From Candidatus Dormiibacter inghamiae (lineage in GTDB: Bacteria > Chloroflexota > Dormibacteria > Dormibacterales > Dormibacteraceae), in contig JAEKNQ010000021.1 of NCBI GenBank assembly GCA_016464825.1, forward strand, positions 1-64,000: a stretch of 64,000 nucleotides of DNA, written 5' to 3'. Made by a program: the position numbers and the translations under genes. The notes under the pieces are model-generated. The model was not told the DNA's origin. It did no database searches and saw only the letters and a list, made by a program, of their open reading frames with translations. Below, piece after piece: positions 1 through 7,520 of the stretch (positions are counted from its first letter, which is position 1; each line of letters opens with the position of its first letter).

Positions 1-42
1 GAGCCGTAGACGCTGGCGGTAGATCAAGTCATCATTGGTCAT
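1..42 (-). CDS. 5' end of a transposase-like gene, cut by the window edge
   Basis: Only the first 14 codons are inside the window, reading M-T-N-D-D-L-I-Y-R-Q-R-L-R-L from the ATG at 42. This start resembles the N-terminus of helix-turn-helix transposases of the IS481 type, in which an LIYRQRLR-like stretch precedes the first HTH. That is recall of a family pattern from very few residues, so the identity is tentative. A mobile element here would fit the two truncated genes that follow at 156-663. Confidence 0.35.
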   Translation of the reverse strand, partial: MTNDDLIYRQRLRL

Positions 43-155
43 GGCGGCTCCTTCCTCTGGACGCAAAGCACCCAAAGGATGAGTCGCCACTACTACTTCT
101 GGCAAGCCCCCAGTTGTCTAGAGATCTTGTGGGCCGTTCAGCTTAGGTGCAGCGG

Positions 156-430
156 TCAGCGAAACCTGTAACCCAGGCCCCAGACCGCCTCGATCCGCTG
201 CCCGAAGTCGCCCAGCTTTCGGCGCAGGCGCATCATCTGCGTGTCCACTGCCCGGTCCAGGCCTTCGTAGTCGGCGCCCCAGGCTCGGTCCAGCAGGAAG
301 TCCCGTGTGAACGTGCGTCCGGGGCTTCGGACCAGCAGCGATAGGACGTCGAACTCGCGCCGGGACAGCAGTAGTGGTTCTCCGCCAAGCGAGCCGTCGT
401 GAGCGCCGCTGTCGAGTACGAGACTGGTGG
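156..430 (-). pseudogene. C-terminal DNA-binding domain of an OmpR-type response regulator, receiver missing
   Basis: The reading frame gives a complete winged-helix (Trans_reg_C) domain: LSRREFDVLSLLVRSPG, then a recognition-helix region VDTQMMRLRRKLG and the wing ending GLGYRFR before the stop. An intact OmpR regulator has about 120 receiver residues in front; here they are absent. Homology stops near 415-430, exactly where an FtsX fragment begins on the other strand. An ATG at 470 keeps the frame open but lies in sequence belonging to the permease fragment. I infer a truncated, probably non-functional gene created by a rearrangement, or an assembly junction. Confidence 0.7.
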
Positions 431-663
431 AGTCCCGCGTCATAGCCATCCTGGGACTGCTGCTCGGCACCCTGGTCGGCCTCTGGCAGTCCTATCGCTT
501 TTTCGTCACTGACAAGACCTTCGGCACAGTGGTGTTCCACGTCCCGGTCGTCGAGCTGAGCCTTATCCTCCTGGGCTCCTACCTCGCCACGCTGCTGACG
601 ACTTATCTACCTGCCCGCGCTGCCTCGCGCGTGCCGCCCGCTGAGGCGCTCCGCTTCGAGTAG
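427..663 (+). pseudogene. C-terminal fragment of an FtsX/MacB-type ABC permease
   Basis: The frame encodes the last two transmembrane segments of an FtsX-like permease: ESRVIAILGLLLGTLVGL, then a hydrophobic segment ending LATLLTTYLPARAASRVPPAEALR, the usual cytoplasmic tail (PARRAARIPPAEALR type). Intact proteins are 380-850 residues, so more than 80 percent is missing. The frame opens at GTG 427, directly against the truncated 5' side of the response-regulator fragment. Such permeases are often encoded beside OmpR-type regulators, so both pieces may come from one ancestral locus that suffered an inversion or deletion. Confidence 0.65.
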
Positions 664-711
664 CAGAGCCGGGGCGGCGGGGTCGATCTGGTGGATGACC
701 TGTCGGCCGAT

Positions 712-1188
712 CTAGCGGCGCTCCCGACGAAGCACACCACGACCCTCGCGCCAGGACTCCAACACCAGGTGATCAGCTGGCTCCCCCAGTCGAGTCAGCA
801 CCACCTCTGCGAGCCGGCAGCGGAAGAGATGGACACTGCCGGGCGGAACCTGCTCCTGCGCCGACATGGCTCGCCTCACCTCCTCGGGATCAGTGATCTC
901 CTCGGCCAGCCCGGCGAGCTTCGCGTCGCCCGTCCAGTTCGGTGGGTCCGTCGAGCTCGTGTGCAGCTCGAAACGCCCATCTCGCTGCAGATCACGCGCC
1001 CGCAGAGCTCCGCCCATCACTCCAAACCACAGCTCACCATCGCTGAACCCGACCTCCTGACCGCTGAGACGAGGCGAGCCGTTTCTCCGCAAGGTGGCCA
1101 GAACATGATGCTTATGGACGCGAAACAGTTCGCCCGCGGCGGAGGCGAGCTCCGGCTCCGCCAACTCGAGATCGCGCCAGCTGAGCAC
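712..1188 (-). CDS. Pyridoxamine 5'-phosphate oxidase-like (split-barrel FMN/F420) family protein
   Basis: About 158 residues from a GTG start at 1188 (V-L-S-W-R-D-L). The N-terminus has the family pattern of an acidic helix followed by HVLATLRRNGSPRLSG, the first strands of a split beta-barrel flavin-binding fold. ELWFGVMGGALRARDLQRDGR follows, matching the cofactor phosphate-contact region. Upstream codons in the same frame look non-coding, so I reject the longer 233-residue frame. Substrate and cofactor (FMN or F420) cannot be told from sequence. It diverges from the ArsR gene, with about 140 bp between them. Confidence 0.75.
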   Translation of the reverse strand: MLSWRDLELAEPELASAAGELFRVHKHHVLATLRRNGSPRLSGQEVGFSDGELWFGVMGGALRARDLQRDGRFELHTSSTDPPNWTGDAKLAGLAEEITDPEEVRRAMSAQEQVPPGSVHLFRCRLAEVVLTRLGEPADHLVLESWREGRGVLRRERR

Positions 1189-1317
1189 CTGAGCGACCAA
1201 CCATACTTGCTGGCGCCGCCTGTCGCAAATCAAGCAGGCGCCGGAGCTTGACGCACTGCGCTCCAGTTCTCCTGAGTGGGGTGATCCCGACCCCTGCGCA
1301 TTCACATATCGCGCTGG

Positions 1318-1323
1318 TAAGAT
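1318..1323 (+). promoter_or_regulatory. TAAGAT -10 box seven bases before an ATG (leaderless-type promoter)
   Basis: TAAGAT is followed by exactly 7 nt and the ATG of the ArsR gene at 1331. With transcription starting about 7 nt after the box, the mRNA would begin at the start codon. No Shine-Dalgarno sequence is present between box and ATG. The same spacing recurs through the window. Confidence 0.55.
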
Positions 1324-1330
1324 ACGTGCC

Positions 1331-2002
1331 ATGGGAAGTGACGTCGCGCAGGTGGCCGGCCTGGCCCGCGTGCTTGCCCATGAGGTCTGTATCCGCCTCC
1401 TCGACAGCCTCACTCAGGGCGAGGCGACTGTGAGCGAGCTGACCAGCCGCTTGGAGCTGGAGCAGCCCAGGGTTTCGAGCCATCTGGCCTTGCTCCGGGA
1501 AGCGGGTCTGGTGATGGCGACAGAGAATGGACGCCAGCGCGTCTACGGCCTGGCAACGCCTTCGGTGCCGCTCTCGCTCTCGACCCTGCGCAGCCTGGCT
1601 CGGGACCTTCGACCAGGCAGCATCAACGCCGAGGTTCCGGTGACCGAGGACGCCCCCATCAAGCAGGCTCGGACCTGCTACGACCATCTCGCGGGTCGCG
1701 CCGGCGTGCAGCTGCTCGATAGTTTGCTTGAGTGCGGCTGGCTGGAGGCTCGGGGCGAGCGAGCTTTCGATCTGAGCGAGGCAGGCGAGGCCGCCCTGCT
1801 GTCTCAAGGTGTCGATGTCGGCTCTGCTCGTCGAGCCCGCCGCAGCTTTGCTGTCGGCTGCCAGGACTGGACCGAGCGCCGGCTGCATCTGGGTGGCGCA
1901 CTCGGCGCCGCGCTGCTGGTCAGGTTGGTGGAAACCGGGCGGGCGAAGCTGGTAGCCGGCAGCCGGGTGGTCCATCTGAGCGATGCAGGGGTGGCGCTCT
2001 GA
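1331..2002 (+). CDS. ArsR-family transcriptional regulator with long C-terminal domain
   Basis: 223 residues. The N-terminal winged helix is clear: LARVLAHEVCIRLLDSL, then LTSRLELEQPRVSSHLALLREAGLV with the recognition helix and wing ENGRQRVYGL. The C-terminal half holds the TCYDHLAGRAGVQLLDSL motif and C-Q-D-W-T-E-R-R-L-H-L-G-G-A-L-G-AAL, found in a known class of long ArsR proteins whose Cys and His residues may bind metal. Its stop overlaps the next gene as CTGA, so the regulator and the MFS transporter are translationally coupled; autoregulated control of the transporter is the simplest inference. Confidence 0.85.
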   Translation: MGSDVAQVAGLARVLAHEVCIRLLDSLTQGEATVSELTSRLELEQPRVSSHLALLREAGLVMATENGRQRVYGLATPSVPLSLSTLRSLARDLRPGSINAEVPVTEDAPIKQARTCYDHLAGRAGVQLLDSLLECGWLEARGERAFDLSEAGEAALLSQGVDVGSARRARRSFAVGCQDWTERRLHLGGALGAALLVRLVETGRAKLVAGSRVVHLSDAGVAL

Positions 2003-3228
2003 CAGGCCTGGTCGACGTCTTCCGCAACCGCCGGCTGGTCACGTTGATGCTCGGCCACTTCACAGTCGACAGCTACGTGGGTGTGCTGCCGGTGCTCTAT
2101 CCCCTGCTGATTGGCCGCTTCCATCTGGACCTCGCCACTGTCGGCCTGGTCACACTCGCCTACAGCGGCTTCGCCTCCATCTCCCAGCCTCTCTTTGGGA
2201 TCCTGGCCGACCGTCACGGCACCCGATTCACTGGTGTGGCCTTGGCTTGGACAGCTCTGTCCTTCGCCTCGATCGGCTTCGCGCCCAACTTTGCAGTCCT
2301 GGTCGCCATCGCAGCTGCTTCAGGGCTGGGCTCCGGCGCCTTCCACCCGCTGGGTGCGCTGACAGTGCGCGAGTCGCTCTTGGACCGGGACCGCGGCCGC
2401 AACCTGGCGATGTCCGTCTATGTGACGGGCGGCACCGCGGGCGTAGCGGTGGGGCCGTTGATAGGGGTTCTACTCTTCGGTCTCCTCGGCGTGCACGGCA
2501 CTGCTCTCCTCGTGCTGCCGGGCGTGCTCGCGGGTGGCTTCCTGCTTCTGCAGATGGGCCGGTTTGCACCCCGGGCGGCGGCGCCGAAGAGCAGTTCGAG
2601 TGCGGTCGGACTCAGCCACGCCACCCCGCTGCTGCCCCTGGTCGCAGTCGTGGCGGTGATGGCGTCGCGCAGCTGGACCACCATCACCCTGCAGGCGTTC
2701 ACGCCCACCTGGTACCACCAGCTGGGTTACCAACCTTGGTTTTACGGACCGCTCGCAACCACACTCGTACTGGCGAGCTGCGTGGGCAGCGTCGGCTGCG
2801 GCAGCCTTGCCGATCGCTTCGGCCGGCGCGCGGTGATCATCGCCACACTGGTGCTCAGCGTGCCGGCGGTCTGGCTCTATGTCGCCTTCCCCGGCCCGCA
2901 GGGCTTTTTCACGGCCATCCTGATCGGGCTCTCGGCTGCTTCGACAGCGCCTCTGACCCTGATCCTGGCCCAAGAGCTGATGGGCGCCCGGGCCGGATTT
3001 GCCTCGGGCTTGGTGATGGGTCTGGGCTTCGTGACAGGTGCCATCGGCGTTCCCGTGACGGGGCTGGTCGCCAACCACTTCGGCCTGCAGATGGCGCTGG
3101 GCCTCCAGGTGGCCGTGGTTGCGCTCACCATTCCCATCGCCTTACTGCTGCCCAGCGAAGGCTCACTGCGGCGGTTGCGAGAGGAGCGGGTGGTCCCGCC
3201 GGCTGCCGCCCTGGCGGCGGGACGCTAA
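1999..3228 (+). CDS. MFS transporter, fosmidomycin-resistance (FsR)-like exporter
   Basis: About 409 residues with roughly 12 hydrophobic segments. LGHFTVDSYVGVLPVLYPLL is the characteristic first segment of FsR-type exporters, and GILADRHGTRF plus SLADRFGRR are the MFS loop 2-3 and 8-9 signatures. There is no ATG, GTG or TTG between the open part of the frame and the first helix: the only candidate covering the conserved N-terminus is CTG at 1999, which overlaps the ArsR stop (CTGA). An ATG at 2047 would remove about 16 residues and start inside the first helix. Probable drug or metabolite efflux under the adjacent ArsR regulator. Confidence 0.8.
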   Translation: MTGLVDVFRNRRLVTLMLGHFTVDSYVGVLPVLYPLLIGRFHLDLATVGLVTLAYSGFASISQPLFGILADRHGTRFTGVALAWTALSFASIGFAPNFAVLVAIAAASGLGSGAFHPLGALTVRESLLDRDRGRNLAMSVYVTGGTAGVAVGPLIGVLLFGLLGVHGTALLVLPGVLAGGFLLLQMGRFAPRAAAPKSSSSAVGLSHATPLLPLVAVVAVMASRSWTTITLQAFTPTWYHQLGYQPWFYGPLATTLVLASCVGSVGCGSLADRFGRRAVIIATLVLSVPAVWLYVAFPGPQGFFTAILIGLSAASTAPLTLILAQELMGARAGFASGLVMGLGFVTGAIGVPVTGLVANHFGLQMALGLQVAVVALTIPIALLLPSEGSLRRLREERVVPPAAALAAGR

Positions 3229-3267
3229 CGGCTTCTCGGGCGCTCGAGCGCGGGATGTAGAGATGGG

Positions 3268-3319
3268 TTGACAGCTGCTGTCCCCTCTGCTAGACTGCAA
3301 GTAGGTGCTTGTACAAGCA
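3268..3319 (+). promoter_or_regulatory. Near-consensus promoter with a 14-bp palindromic operator
   Basis: TTGACA (3268-3273), a 17-bp spacer and TAGACT (3291-3296) form a near-consensus sigma-70 promoter. At 3306-3319, where transcription should start, lies the perfect palindrome TGCTTGTACAAGCA. A dimeric repressor bound there would block initiation. The SRPBCC gene starts at 3384 behind a good AGGAGG, so this unit has a leader and is not leaderless. An ArsR or TetR protein is the likely ligand, but no partner is proven. Confidence 0.7.
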
Positions 3320-3383
3320 GTTTCTTGTAAGCGGTGCCGATGGGATTCATCGGAACCATTCTCCAGAGGAGGCGCAGCAAAAA

Positions 3384-3917
3384 ATGACACTGACAGACCC
3401 CGACTTCAAGCCCTCATCCGCAGCCCCAACCACACCCGACGCCGACTACGAGTCGTCCATGTTCTTGAACGCACCGGCAGCCGAAGTTTTCGACGCGCTG
3501 ACGACGCTGTCGGGCCTGGCCGGCTGGTGGACGAGCGTCAGCGGCTCCGGTCTGAAAGGCGGCCAGCTGACATTCGTGTTCGACGCGGCCCCGGTCGTCA
3601 TGCGGGTGGACGAGGCAGAGCGGCCGGCAACAGTAAGGTGGACGGTCCTCGAGTCCGCGCCCACTCCCGAATGGGTGGGAACCACTGTCAACTTCGAGCT
3701 GATGCCGCAAGTCGAAGGTTGCGACCTGTCGTTCCGGCACCAGGGGCTGACCCCACAACTTGAGTGCTACGAGGACTGCAAGAACGGGTGGGATCACTTC
3801 CTTCCCAGCCTGCGACAGTATGTCGAGACCGGCGATGGCAATCCCTTTTGGTCTGCTGCAGACCTCGAGCGTCGTGAGGCCCGGCGACCTCGGCGCCAGT
3901 CGGCGGCGGCCGAGTGA
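3384..3917 (+). CDS. SRPBCC (AHSA1/START-fold) family protein
   Basis: 177 residues from ATG 3384, chosen because AGGAGG lies about 13 bp upstream; an in-frame GTG further upstream would read through the promoter and operator. The pattern NAPAAEVFDALTTLSGLAGWWTS, then FVFDAAPVVMRVDEAERPATVRW and the C-terminal helix GWDHFLPSLRQYVETG, is the AHSA1-like START barrel, which binds hydrophobic ligands or assists proteins. The specific ligand is unknown. The next genes repeat the pairing of this fold with an ArsR regulator. Confidence 0.75.
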   Translation: MTLTDPDFKPSSAAPTTPDADYESSMFLNAPAAEVFDALTTLSGLAGWWTSVSGSGLKGGQLTFVFDAAPVVMRVDEAERPATVRWTVLESAPTPEWVGTTVNFELMPQVEGCDLSFRHQGLTPQLECYEDCKNGWDHFLPSLRQYVETGDGNPFWSAADLERREARRPRRQSAAAE

Positions 3918-3923
3918 GCATCG

Positions 3924-3964
3924 GGCCGGGAAGGGTGGGGGGCATCGCCGCCCCCTTCCCGGCC
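3924..3964 (+). terminator. Strong hairpin with 12-bp perfect outer stem
   Basis: GGCCGGGAAGGG at 3924-3935 pairs perfectly with CCCTTCCCGGCC at 3953-3964, and the G-rich/C-rich interior can pair further. It lies 7 bp after the SRPBCC stop and before the next ArsR gene. There is no T-run, so it may act as a factor-dependent or high-GC terminator. Confidence 0.6.
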
Positions 3965-3998
3965 GTCGTGATCAGGCCGCGCTGCGATCCTGGACACC

Positions 3999-4382
3999 AT
4001 GGGCCCCGTTCGCCCCTCCTCAGCCGCTAAAGGGGCACCTGGAGCTACCACAAATGCAGTTCTTCGCGCCCTCGCGGATCCGCAACGTCGCCAGATTCTT
4101 CGCCTCGTTCGAGGCGGCGAGCTCTCAGCCGGCCAGATCGCCGCGCATTTCGACGTCACCCAGCAGGGTGTCAGTCACCATCTGCAGGTGCTCCAGCGCG
4201 CCGGTCTTCTGCAGGAGCGCCGGGCAGGTACCCGCCGGCTGTATGCGCTGGATCCCGAGGCGCTCGATCCGGTTCGCACGGTGCTCGCCGACCTCTGGCC
4301 GGACGCACTGGAACGACTCAAGCGTGTCGTGGAGCAGGGCAGGAGCAAGAAGGAAAGTGCAAGACCGCATGAAGCAGAATGA
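3999..4382 (+). CDS. ArsR-family winged-helix regulator (ArsR-SRPBCC module)
   Basis: 127 residues. The motif ALADPQRRQILRLVRGGELSAGQIAAHFDVTQQGVSHHLQVLQRAGLLQERRAGTRRLYAL is a textbook ArsR/SmtB winged helix, with recognition helix around TQQGVSHHL and the wing after it. No metal-binding Cys cluster is visible. It is followed 15 bp later by an SRPBCC gene, the widespread 'ArsR regulator plus AHSA1-like protein' pairing. The preceding hairpin separates it from the first SRPBCC gene. Confidence 0.85.
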   Translation: MGPVRPSSAAKGAPGATTNAVLRALADPQRRQILRLVRGGELSAGQIAAHFDVTQQGVSHHLQVLQRAGLLQERRAGTRRLYALDPEALDPVRTVLADLWPDALERLKRVVEQGRSKKESARPHEAE

Positions 4383-4397
4383 CTGGCGGATGACCGC

Positions 4398-4802
4398 ATG
4401 AGCCGGCCTGAGATCCTGACCGCCACGATCAGAATCGCGGCGCCGCCCGCGGAGGTGTTTTCGTACCTCGTCGAACCATCTCTTCTCGTTCAGTGGATGG
4501 GCACCTGGGCGGATCTCAACGCTCAGCCAGGCGGCGTTTTCGCCGTCGACTTCGACCAAGCGCACGTGCGGGGCAAGTACGTTGCCGTGGAGCCGCCTGA
4601 CCGAGTCGTCTTCACCTGGGGAGTCCCAGGCGATGCCACGCTGCCAGCGGGCCCCTCAACAGTTGAGATCCTCCTCACTGCCGACGGCGATGGGACTGTC
4701 GTCGAACTGACCCACCACGACCTGCCGCCCGAACGACTGCCAGATCACAAAGCGGGTTGGGCTTCGCTCCTCGAGGCTCTGCGGCGGACTGCCGGTTCCT
4801 AG
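4398..4802 (+). CDS. SRPBCC (AHSA1-like) family protein
   Basis: 134 residues. IRIAAPPAEVFSYLVEPSLLVQWMGTWADLNAQPGG, GKYVAVEPPDRVVFTWG, TVVELTHHDLPPE and the final helix HKAGWASLLEALRR trace the whole AHSA1/START barrel. Its start follows the ArsR gene at 3999-4382, so the two form an operon. It is shorter than the SRPBCC protein at 3384 and only distantly similar. Role inferred: small-molecule binding or detoxification under ArsR control. Confidence 0.8.
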   Translation: MSRPEILTATIRIAAPPAEVFSYLVEPSLLVQWMGTWADLNAQPGGVFAVDFDQAHVRGKYVAVEPPDRVVFTWGVPGDATLPAGPSTVEILLTADGDGTVVELTHHDLPPERLPDHKAGWASLLEALRRTAGS

Positions 4803-4914
4803 CGGGGGCGACCTCGGGCGACCGGGCCCTGTCCCGGCTGCGACTGCAGGAGATCGCTACCTCGACGAGGCCCGGCGCCGGACCCGGTTGCCAAGAGCCG
4901 CCTTTAGGGTCCAC

Positions 4915-4920
4915 TACCCT
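4915..4920 (+). promoter_or_regulatory. TACCCT -10 box seven bases before GTG of holB
   Basis: TACCCT, then 7 nt, then GTG 4928. This spacing supports both the GTG as the true start and a leaderless transcript for the holB-hisC run. Confidence 0.45.
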
Positions 4921-4927
4921 TAGCACA

Positions 4928-5887
4928 GTGCAGCCGGGTCCTTTCAGCGAAATCGCCGGGCATGAACGAGCCCGGGATCTGCTGGGGCAGCAGCTGGAGA
5001 CCGGCCGGCTGTCGCATGCCTACCTGTTCACCGGCGAGCCGCAGCTGGGCAAGACTGCTGTCGCGCGGGCGCTCGCGCGAGCACTGCTTCCAGAGGCCCC
5101 GCTCGCGCGACATCCCGACTACTGGGAGGACGACCGCCGCGATAACTTGAAGCTGGATGAGATCCGGTTGCTGCCTGACAAGCAGCCCGAATTTCACCAG
5201 CAGTCGCTCCAAGCCTTTCTCTCCCTGAAGCCTGCTGTGGGCCGCCTGCGCGTGGCGGTGATCAGCAATGTGGGCCGCTTGGCCGATCCGGTGCAGGGCA
5301 TTCTTCTCAAGACGCTGGAGGAGCCGCACCCCAACCGGCTCATCATCCTGACCACCCCCAGCCTGTCACCCTTCGTGGTGCTGCCCACAGTTGCCTCGCG
5401 CTGCCAGCGGGTTGCCTTTCACCCCGTCCCCCTGACGCGGGTCAGCGAACTGCTGCGCGGACGCGGGGTCGACGCTGAGCGGGCCGAGGAGCTCGCAGCT
5501 CTCTCCCGCGGCCGGCCGGGGTGGGCTTTGAACGCAGCTCAGGATCCCGACCTCCTGCAGCGCAACCGGCATTGGGTTGAGCGCCTGGCGGAGCTTTTTG
5601 GCGCTCCCGCGGACGCCGCTCTCCATCTGGCCCAGGAGCTGGATGCTGCCAACTTCGCCTGGCGAGCGTCCGACCGCACACGCGAGGAGCCGGCGGTTTT
5701 CGCTCTCAGCGGCTGGCAGCTGGAGCTGCGCCGGCGGATGCTCTCCGAGCCCGCAGCCCGGCAGGCGGCCTGGGCGCGGTTGCTTGAGCTCTCCTACGAC
5801 ACCCTTGGCTACTTGGAGCAGAACGTCAGCCCTCGGTTGGCACTGGAGTGCTTCCTGTTGGAAGCTCGTCGCCTGGAAGCTGCGTAG
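4928..5887 (+). CDS. holB: DNA polymerase III subunit delta' (clamp-loader ATPase-like subunit)
   Basis: About 319 residues from GTG 4928. FSEIAGHERARDLL and RLSHAYLFTGEPQLGKTAVARALAR give the AAA+ P-loop (G-E-P-Q-L-G-K-T). AVISNVGRLADPVQGILLKTLEEPHPN is the delta' signature and VASRCQRVAF the SRC motif used to trigger a neighbouring ATPase. A C-terminal helical collar domain follows. A frame extending upstream to 4757 overlaps the SRPBCC gene and is unlike coding sequence. The subunit loads the beta clamp during replication. Thymidylate kinase, a common upstream partner, is not present here. Confidence 0.88.
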   Translation: MQPGPFSEIAGHERARDLLGQQLETGRLSHAYLFTGEPQLGKTAVARALARALLPEAPLARHPDYWEDDRRDNLKLDEIRLLPDKQPEFHQQSLQAFLSLKPAVGRLRVAVISNVGRLADPVQGILLKTLEEPHPNRLIILTTPSLSPFVVLPTVASRCQRVAFHPVPLTRVSELLRGRGVDAERAEELAALSRGRPGWALNAAQDPDLLQRNRHWVERLAELFGAPADAALHLAQELDAANFAWRASDRTREEPAVFALSGWQLELRRRMLSEPAARQAAWARLLELSYDTLGYLEQNVSPRLALECFLLEARRLEAA

Positions 5888-6954
5888 TGCCACGAGCGGG
5901 TGGCAGTTACGTGAAGGCCGCACTGCGAAAGTTCGCCCCTTACACGCCTGGTCTGCAGCCGGCCGAGGAAGAAGGCTGGGTCAAGCTCAACACCAACGAG
6001 TCGCCCTGGCCGCCTTCACCGCGGGTCATCCAGGCGTTGCGCAGCGGAGTGGGCGAGAACCTGCGTCTCTACCCAGACCCCCTGAGCCGTGGGGCGAGGT
6101 CGGCCATCGCCCGGCACCACGGTGTGGGTGAGGATCAGGTTGCCCTGGGCAACGGCGCTGACGAGTTGATCGAGCTCTGCTTCCGCGCCTTCACCGGCAA
6201 GGGTCAAGCGGTGGCGCTGCTGCAGCCCACGTATCCGGTCTATGAACCTGTGGCGGCAGTGCACGAGTGTCGAGTTTCGCGGCATCCATACACGGCTGAC
6301 CACACCCTGCCGGAGAGCTTCGCGGCGGATGAGGCGCCGCTCAAGTTCGTAGCCAATCCCAACTCGCCAACAGGCACCTGGCTCGATCGCCAGGCTGTTT
6401 TGGAAGTCGTCAACGGGTCCAGCGGCGTGGTGGCGCTGGATGAGGCGTACGTCGACTTTGCGCCGGAAGAGCGCACCGACCTCATCCGAAATGGGCACGA
6501 GAACCTGTTGGCCATCCGCACCTTTTCCAAGTCGTACGCGCTGGCCGGGATGCGGCTCGGCTACGCACTGGGGACGCCAGAGCTCATCGCCGCGCTGAAC
6601 CTGGTCAAGGACTCCTACAACGTGAACCGACTGGGAGCTGTGGCGGCGGTCGCAGCGATCGAAGACGGTGAGTACCACGACGCTCTTGTCGAGTTCGTGC
6701 TGCAGCAGCGAAAAGCGTTGACAGCTGGTCTGCGAGCGAGAGGCTTCGAGGTGCTGCCATCGGCGGCAAACTTCGTATTCTGCCGGCCGCCGGCTTCGCA
6801 TCGGGCAGCTGATATGGCCGCTGCGCTGTCCGAGCGACAGGTGCTGGTCCGGCATTACCAGCAGGAGCCGGTGTCCGGCTGGCTGCGCATCACGGTCGGC
6901 ACCAGCGAGCAGCACGAGGCGCTGCTTAGGACACTGGAGGAGATAGTCAGATGA
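5887..6954 (+). CDS. hisC: Histidinol-phosphate aminotransferase
   Basis: About 355 residues. ALRKFAPYTPG begins the family domain, VKLNTNESPWPPSP is the N-terminal substrate loop, FVANPNSPTGTWLD the PLP-binding NPNxPTG motif, LDEAYVDFA the Asp region and TFSKSYALAGMRLGY carries the PLP lysine. It converts imidazole-acetol phosphate plus glutamate to histidinol phosphate in His synthesis; such enzymes also act on aromatic amino acids. GTG 5887 overlaps the holB stop by one base; GTG 5911 is an alternative start. No other his genes are nearby, so the broader role is open. Confidence 0.88.
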   Translation: MPRAGGSYVKAALRKFAPYTPGLQPAEEEGWVKLNTNESPWPPSPRVIQALRSGVGENLRLYPDPLSRGARSAIARHHGVGEDQVALGNGADELIELCFRAFTGKGQAVALLQPTYPVYEPVAAVHECRVSRHPYTADHTLPESFAADEAPLKFVANPNSPTGTWLDRQAVLEVVNGSSGVVALDEAYVDFAPEERTDLIRNGHENLLAIRTFSKSYALAGMRLGYALGTPELIAALNLVKDSYNVNRLGAVAAVAAIEDGEYHDALVEFVLQQRKALTAGLRARGFEVLPSAANFVFCRPPASHRAADMAAALSERQVLVRHYQQEPVSGWLRITVGTSEQHEALLRTLEEIVR

Positions 6955-7520
6955 CGCTCAATCCCACACGCGATGATGCCTGGGCGCTGGTCCAGGAGAG
7001 CACCAAGAGCGAGACGCTCCGCCGCCACATGCTGAGTGTGGAGGCAGCCATGCGCGCCTACGCCGAGCGCTTCGGCGAGGACCCCGAGCGCTGGGGAGTG
7101 CTGGGCCTGATCCACGATTGGGACTATGAGTCAGGTCCGACACCGGAGCAGCACCCCAGCCGCGGCATCGAGCAGCTCCGGGAGAGAGGCTGGCCGGAGG
7201 CTCTCCTGCAGGACATCGCCTCTCACGCTGAATATCTCGACGTGGCCCGCGACACGCCCGCGCGCAAGGCGCTCTACGCGGTCGATGAGATGTGCGGCTT
7301 CATCATCGCCTGCGCCCTGGTTAAGCCGGACCGCTCCATCTCGGCGGTCGAACCCCGCTCGGTGCGCAAGAAGATGAAGGACAAGGCGTTTGCCCGCGGG
7401 GTTCACAGGGAGCAATTGCTGGCGGGCGCGGAGAGCCTGGGCGTGGACTTCGACCAGCACATCGAGTTCGTGCGGGACGCGTTGGTTCCGATCGCTGGGC
7501 AGTTGGGCTTGCAGAAGTGA
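6951..7520 (+). CDS. HD-domain phosphohydrolase-like protein
   Basis: 189 residues, starting in an ATGA overlap with hisC. Metal ligands of an HD domain are visible: H in TLRRHMLSVEAAM, the HD pair in LGLIHDWDYES and H in IASHAEYLDVA, followed by a D in YAVDEMCGFI. This matches the HDIG-type family of small proteins often annotated as hydrolases; related members act on nucleotides. No partner domain is attached and the substrate is unknown. It is coupled to the next gene by GTGA. Confidence 0.8.
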   Translation: MTLNPTRDDAWALVQESTKSETLRRHMLSVEAAMRAYAERFGEDPERWGVLGLIHDWDYESGPTPEQHPSRGIEQLRERGWPEALLQDIASHAEYLDVARDTPARKALYAVDEMCGFIIACALVKPDRSISAVEPRSVRKKMKDKAFARGVHREQLLAGAESLGVDFDQHIEFVRDALVPIAGQLGLQK

